Source of the DNA: Trematomus loennbergii
Lineage: Eukaryota; Chordata; Actinopteri; Perciformes; Nototheniidae
Assembly (NCBI GenBank): GCA_012861695.1
Contig: JAAOOA010000086.1
Location: 24,724,403-24,788,402 of the forward strand
DNA: 64,000 nt
Reading direction: 5' to 3'
The position numbers and the translations under genes are program-made. How positions within the stretch are numbered: position 1 is the first letter of the stretch; each line of letters begins with the position of its first letter. Positions 59,052 through 64,000 of the stretch are shown here, one piece after another. Under the pieces are notes generated by a model. It worked only from the letters and a program-made list of their open reading frames with translations. It did not search any database and had not been told where the DNA came from.

Positions 59052-59800
59052 GTTGGTGTATTGAAGTACACCCAGAGCAGAGAAATTCTCCATAAATCCA
59101 TAAAAGCCGATAAGGCCCCATCTATTCCTCCCACGACCCTGCCAAGGGCGAGGGAACATGCATTAAGAGATTATGGGATGGCCTCGGCTCCCTGAATTCA
59201 TATCAGGACGCGTGGAGGGAACCTGAGTCATACGTCTGCCCACTTTTATCACACTTACTCCCAGGAAAAATGCCAAAGGTGGGAAGGCGGGGCGGGAGGG
59301 AAAGAAGGAGAGATAGTTCAGGCTTTTATCTCCGTGTTTGTCGACGTCAGTTTTTTGTTGCAGTCAGAAAAAACGATGTAACAAAATACCTCATACAACT
59401 TATTTTTCTTGGGTTACATCATGTGTGCGGTTCAGCTTATACACTATTCCTGGGTACAACCTAGTTCACTGAAGTTGGGTCAACTTAACTTATAAAAGGT
59501 AGGTAGAATTTATATATTTGTTCGGTCATTATACAAAAACATAATTTACATAAGGTGTGTCCAAGTCATTTTACCATATAACCTTTAGTAATAGCAGTGA
59601 CTTCTACTGCTTGCTTGCTTTCTGTCTGGAAGCGTGTTGTTGTTGTTAACCATCAGTCGTACTTTAACTGCACACTGAAAGACCTTCAGAGCAGCGACAA
59701 ACTATGTCTCTTAGGTTGTAATGACTGTACAGTTCCTGAGTTTATGTTATTGGTTCTGGGTTCCTTCACAGAGAAAGAGCCACGACTTGCACAAAATAAT

Positions 59801-60346
<546 letters not shown>

Positions 60347-61286
60347 AGGTAGTGTGAAGGAATACCCATTTAGTGTAAACACATTTTAAATGTTCAAAGT
60401 GAACGGTTCCCCCTGCTGCCATCAATAATGTTTTGTCAAACTCTAGCGGACACCATCTTTCCCTCTGAAAGGCCAAGCAAAGCCTGATGCATTTTAATAC
60501 AAATTTGATCCAGCGTTTTCTCTCCAGCGCCTCCACCTGCTCTCTGAGAGTTAACCGTGTTCCTGCAGATGGAGATGGAGATTGTTTGATGGCTGAGAGT
60601 GAGAGAGACTGTTTTCCACCAGCCTCGCTCCTCCAGGGCACGAGGAGAAGGTCATCCAAGATTTTCAATTTGGTGCCTCAGATCTTCATTTGCTTTTGGT
60701 CTTTTATTATTTCTTTTTGTTCTTGGTATTGCGACCCTGCAGCCATGGCGCACTCAGAAGATATTGCAGGAACAGGAACAGTGTATCTGATGATTGGGAA
60801 GGCACAGATTGGTCTCGCTGTTTGCTCCTCTCTGTATTGCTGGACTGTGTTTAGTGATGCTCTGGCAGGCGCTCTGGGAGATGGCGCTTGTTTACCCGGA
60901 GCCAAAAGGCAATGCAGATTTTGCCATTTACAAAGTGACACAGTGCTTACACGGTGCAAATGGGAAATCTGCAAACCAACAGCAGCTGGTCATGAATGAC
61001 ACTGGCACTGACAGAGCCTGAACGCCTCGCAAACAATACGAGTCTGACTGCAGCTGACAACTCCAGCTAATGAATTCCCAGGGTGAGACTCAGGAGAAAA
61101 ACCAACGTCATCGCTGTGCTTTTACATAAGGTGCAGCGATTAGCAGCACACACTGACGGAAATGTGCCAACAATGCACGATTTGATTGTCTGCTAAATGC
61201 TGCATCACATGTAGATGATACCAGAGCGGCTGTTCTGTTACTGCTGCACGATCTGATTCTCTTTCCAGAATGAATCCTTATATTAA

Positions 61287-61777
61287 AGGGGACCTATCAT
61301 GCAAAATGCACTTTTGTACGTCTTTTATACATGAATATGTGTCCCCGGTGTTCCAGGGAATCACCAAGTGTCAGAAAACACAACCCTCTCTATTTTCCTC
61401 CATACCCAAATCTCTAAAAAAGGGGCTGCAACAGATCTGATAAAAACTGATCCAGATTTGAAACACTGCATGTCAATGACGCTGGAGGGGTGGCGCTACG
61501 GCTATTGGGCCAACCCACCAATCAGGAGGAGACAGCCACGGCCATTGCCGTTCGAAAGCGCTGGAGACGCTGTAGTACATATGCCAGGCCTGTAGATGGT
61601 GCTGTTCTCACTGAATCTGCTTGCAGAGCAGAGCTAAAAAAAAGTGCAAATTGAGCAAAATGAGGCATGGCTAAAATGCATGATCTGTTGGTATTTTGAA
61701 AAGAAAAAAGTATAAATATGCCTTATATAGGTATGGTCCTACACTATATTATTCAAATATAGCATGATAGGTCCACT
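61287..61777. mobile_element. TTAA-target MITE, family C-related
   Basis: Termini AGGGGACCTATCATGC and GCATGATAGGTCCACT (inverted, one mismatch). TTAA on both sides (61283-61286, 61778-61781). Ends resemble those of 32915-33417 (AGGnnnCCTATyATGC). Confidence 0.87.
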
Positions 61778-63259
61778 TTAAAAGGGTTTTAAGTTGAATA
61801 TTGAAGATAGCCTACTGTGTCTACAAGAGCCTGTTCATTTCAATGGCACAACACATCCTTGTTTTATAATGTTTAATAAACCAAAACCCTTTCCTCAAAC
61901 CCTAAAGTGTGAGTCTTATGGAACACAATATTTGCCGGTTAATTAGGTATATTGAACCTCTGATATTTTGTTATTTTTGCCCAATATTGTAGGAAACGTT
62001 TGGGGATTCAGAGATATTTTTTTATACGGTTTTGCCTTCAAAAAAGTGAATTTATAGAAATGAAAAGACCAAGAGGTTAAGTGTTTGGTTAGATATGCCG
62101 TCTAAACTATTACTTTTGAGTATAACACAAAGTTTTTCGAGTTTTTCAGATCAACCTTATGCACTGCGTCTATCTGAGGCAGCACATTCAATAAAGAGGA
62201 CAAGATTAGCACTTACCTGACGGCGTATAAGGTATTACAATGGCTGACAGTCCATAAAACCTGACTCTCTTTGCTTTTGTGCAGAAAATGGCAGCCTCAA
62301 GTACAATGTGTATAGATATAAAGACAATATAAATGGCTGTGGTCAACATTTCGTCCTAGCCAGGCTCGATTATTGTCCATAAAACACAATTGAGGCATTT
62401 GTTGGCCGCCCGTGGACAGATAAGGAAAAGTTTAGCTATTGCCAACTTTTATCAGAGTCTCTGCCCGCCATAACTTCAGCAGAGTTTCCCTAGCAGCGAT
62501 GCTTTGCAATAAAAGATGGACCTCCTGTTGTTGCCTGCAGCATGATTCAGACTTCTCCCGAAAAATAAATCTGATCCTAACCCTGAATAGTCTTCTTGGC
62601 AGCAGTGGGAACCTGGGTAAGTGCAAGTGTTATACATGTATAGTACAGGCCAGCACAAAGAAAAACTGACCGGATTCTGACTTGCATATGTTGGGCAATT
62701 ATCACAATTGGCACAAGTTGAACTATTTAGCATATGCAGACAAAAGGGGAAAAATGGCTTGAACAATTTGGACTGTTCAGCCCTACGGGGAGCACAGATA
62801 TGGCCACTTTGTTAAGACTGCCATTTTGTATCCTGAATATGTCAGAAATGTATTCAACATTCTCAATAGCCTCCAAAAATACTCCAAAATTATCCAAATT
62901 GGCCAAGCAATTGTTTTGCTATTGTGTGCATATCCTGACGTATGCTACTTATGCTAATTGTGCAAATTGCCCAATTTATACAAGTTAGCATCTGGCAGTT
63001 TCTATGTGTTGAGGAACTGTACCAAACATTTCTAACATAACACTTTGGGTACTCACAAGGACTTTATGAAGAACAGACAAAAAAACGGAGTCAGAATGAA
63101 ATTGTTTAATCATAACTGGGTGTTTACGGTTTATTTATTTATTTGGTTTGTTATTTTATCTTTTCTCGATTACCATTTCCTAGTTTATTTGTTTGTTTAT
63201 TTATCTGTTTATTTATTTGCTGTTTTTCAAATGTATTTCTTAAAGAAAATTAAATATAT

Positions 63260-63484
63260 ATATATGTTAGTAATTTCGTTTTTGGGAGAAGGGGTGGGAT
63301 AAAATAAGTGTAAACTTCTTCCGACCCCTTTTCGGATGTGTAATTAAGTAGATCATTTGTTTATATATAATTTAGAATCAGCAATATTTTTGTATATCAA
63401 TTTGACACTGCTTAAGTTTGTATTGTATAATAATTCTTTTTTTGGATTATTGTTTTACACATTCAAAATAAATCTAATCAAATC
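63260..63484 (+). mobile_element. LINE 3' UTR fragment
   Basis: GGGATAAAATAAGTGTAAAC, TTCTTCCGACCCCTTTTCGG, ending CATTCAAAATAAATCTAATC, a known type of fish non-LTR 3' end. Left limit uncertain. Confidence 0.6.
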
Positions 63485-63485
63485 A

Positions 63486-63645
63486 AGACTGCAGGCCGGC
63501 TGACGGACAGCAGTCTGACTCTGGATTGTTTTTTAGTCTGTTACATAAAACTTTGGGGTACTCAAAGTTTCCAGGTTCACCGTAGGACTCTATGAGGAAC
63601 AACACGGTCCAGAGTCAGACTGCAGGCTGACGGACAGCAGTGGAT
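63486..63645. repeat. Short direct plus inverted repeat pair
   Basis: GACTGCAGG-(CCG)-GCTGACGGACAGCAGT occurs at 63486-63512 and again, without CCG, at 63618-63641. GTCTGACTCTGGA and TCCAGAGTCAGAC are inverted partners between them. The origin is unknown. Confidence 0.6.
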
Positions 63646-64000
63646 GGAGGAGGATGGAAATGGACTCTGGACGTGGGGCGAATCTTCTCAGTGGCAGGAA
63701 TCAATAATGCATTAGCGGCGACAACGTGTGGTCCGCCTCTCCTCCCTCAGACTACCAGCAGCTCCCTGCCCTGCTGCTGCATCTTGATATATCCCCCCCG
63801 CCCTCAGCCACTTCATCTAACTCCTGTGATCTACTGTTTGTTTCATCTCACGATCCCGGAGGCCTTTTGGGGAGCCGCTCTCTCTGCCAGTGTTCCTCGC
63901 TCTCGCTGCCCTATTTCTTCTAGGTTTTCTCTAGTCATTTAGTAAACAGAGCATGTCATTTCCCAGGCTCTAGTATGCTTTATTTTACCCCTTTAGAGGA

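Noticed and set aside
60487..60999. Open frame of 170 codons on the plus strand
   Set aside because: No recognisable domain, no splice context and composition like its surroundings. It is within expectation for chance in 64 kb on six frames.

Overview
This is vertebrate DNA, almost certainly from a ray-finned (teleost) fish. It is AT-rich and packed with (TG)n/(CA)n tracts, non-autonomous hAT and TTAA-target (piggyBac-like) elements, L2-like LINE 3' ends and tRNA-derived SINEs. The only gene I can support is an internal part of one receptor-type protein tyrosine phosphatase gene of the R2B class on the minus strand. Its best match is PTPRU (PCP-2/PTP-psi). I cannot tell whether this is a duplicate (ptprua/ptprub) or a single copy, and I cannot name the species.

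Reading 5'->3' on the minus strand (right to left), six coding exons are visible: the main MAM exon (48945-49216), the end of the MAM domain (35970-36051), the two halves of the Ig domain (25570-25685 and 15939-16110), the first fibronectin III domain (13302-13593) and the second fibronectin III domain (1756-2079). All have GT-AG borders, and their codon phases join in series (1-0, 0-1, 1-0, 0-1, 1-1, 1-1). I numbered them 3-8 by analogy with the mammalian R2B genes. Exons 1-2 (signal peptide and start of MAM) are not seen and should lie to the right of the window. The third and fourth FN3 domains, the transmembrane segment and both phosphatase domains should lie to the left. The first FN3 exon as written has two separate one-base losses, each in a C run of the coding strand. 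Sequencing or assembly error is more likely than a dead gene.

The other ~98% is intron: intron 2 (partial, at least 14.8 kb), intron 3 (12.9 kb), intron 4 (10.3 kb), intron 5 (9.5 kb), intron 6 (2.3 kb), intron 7 (11.2 kb) and intron 8 (partial). These introns hold many mobile elements with readable ends. Five hAT-type elements have exact 8-bp target duplications, one of them with a leftover BED zinc-finger coding segment. At least seven elements are flanked by TTAA on both sides. One element has a 10-bp duplication. There are three tRNA-derived SINE copies, about ten LINE 3' ends, a 57-bp x 10 minisatellite that seems to have grown from the end of a TTAA element, an old 23-bp satellite broken by later insertions, a long fold-back sequence, and several nested insertions that give relative ages.

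I found no operon, CRISPR array, complete transposase, RNA gene outside SINEs, or new multi-gene system. The most useful points are the two exon 7 frameshifts, the shared terminal design of the TTAA elements, the origin of the 57-bp array, and the mobile elements lying within about 20-70 bp of splice sites.
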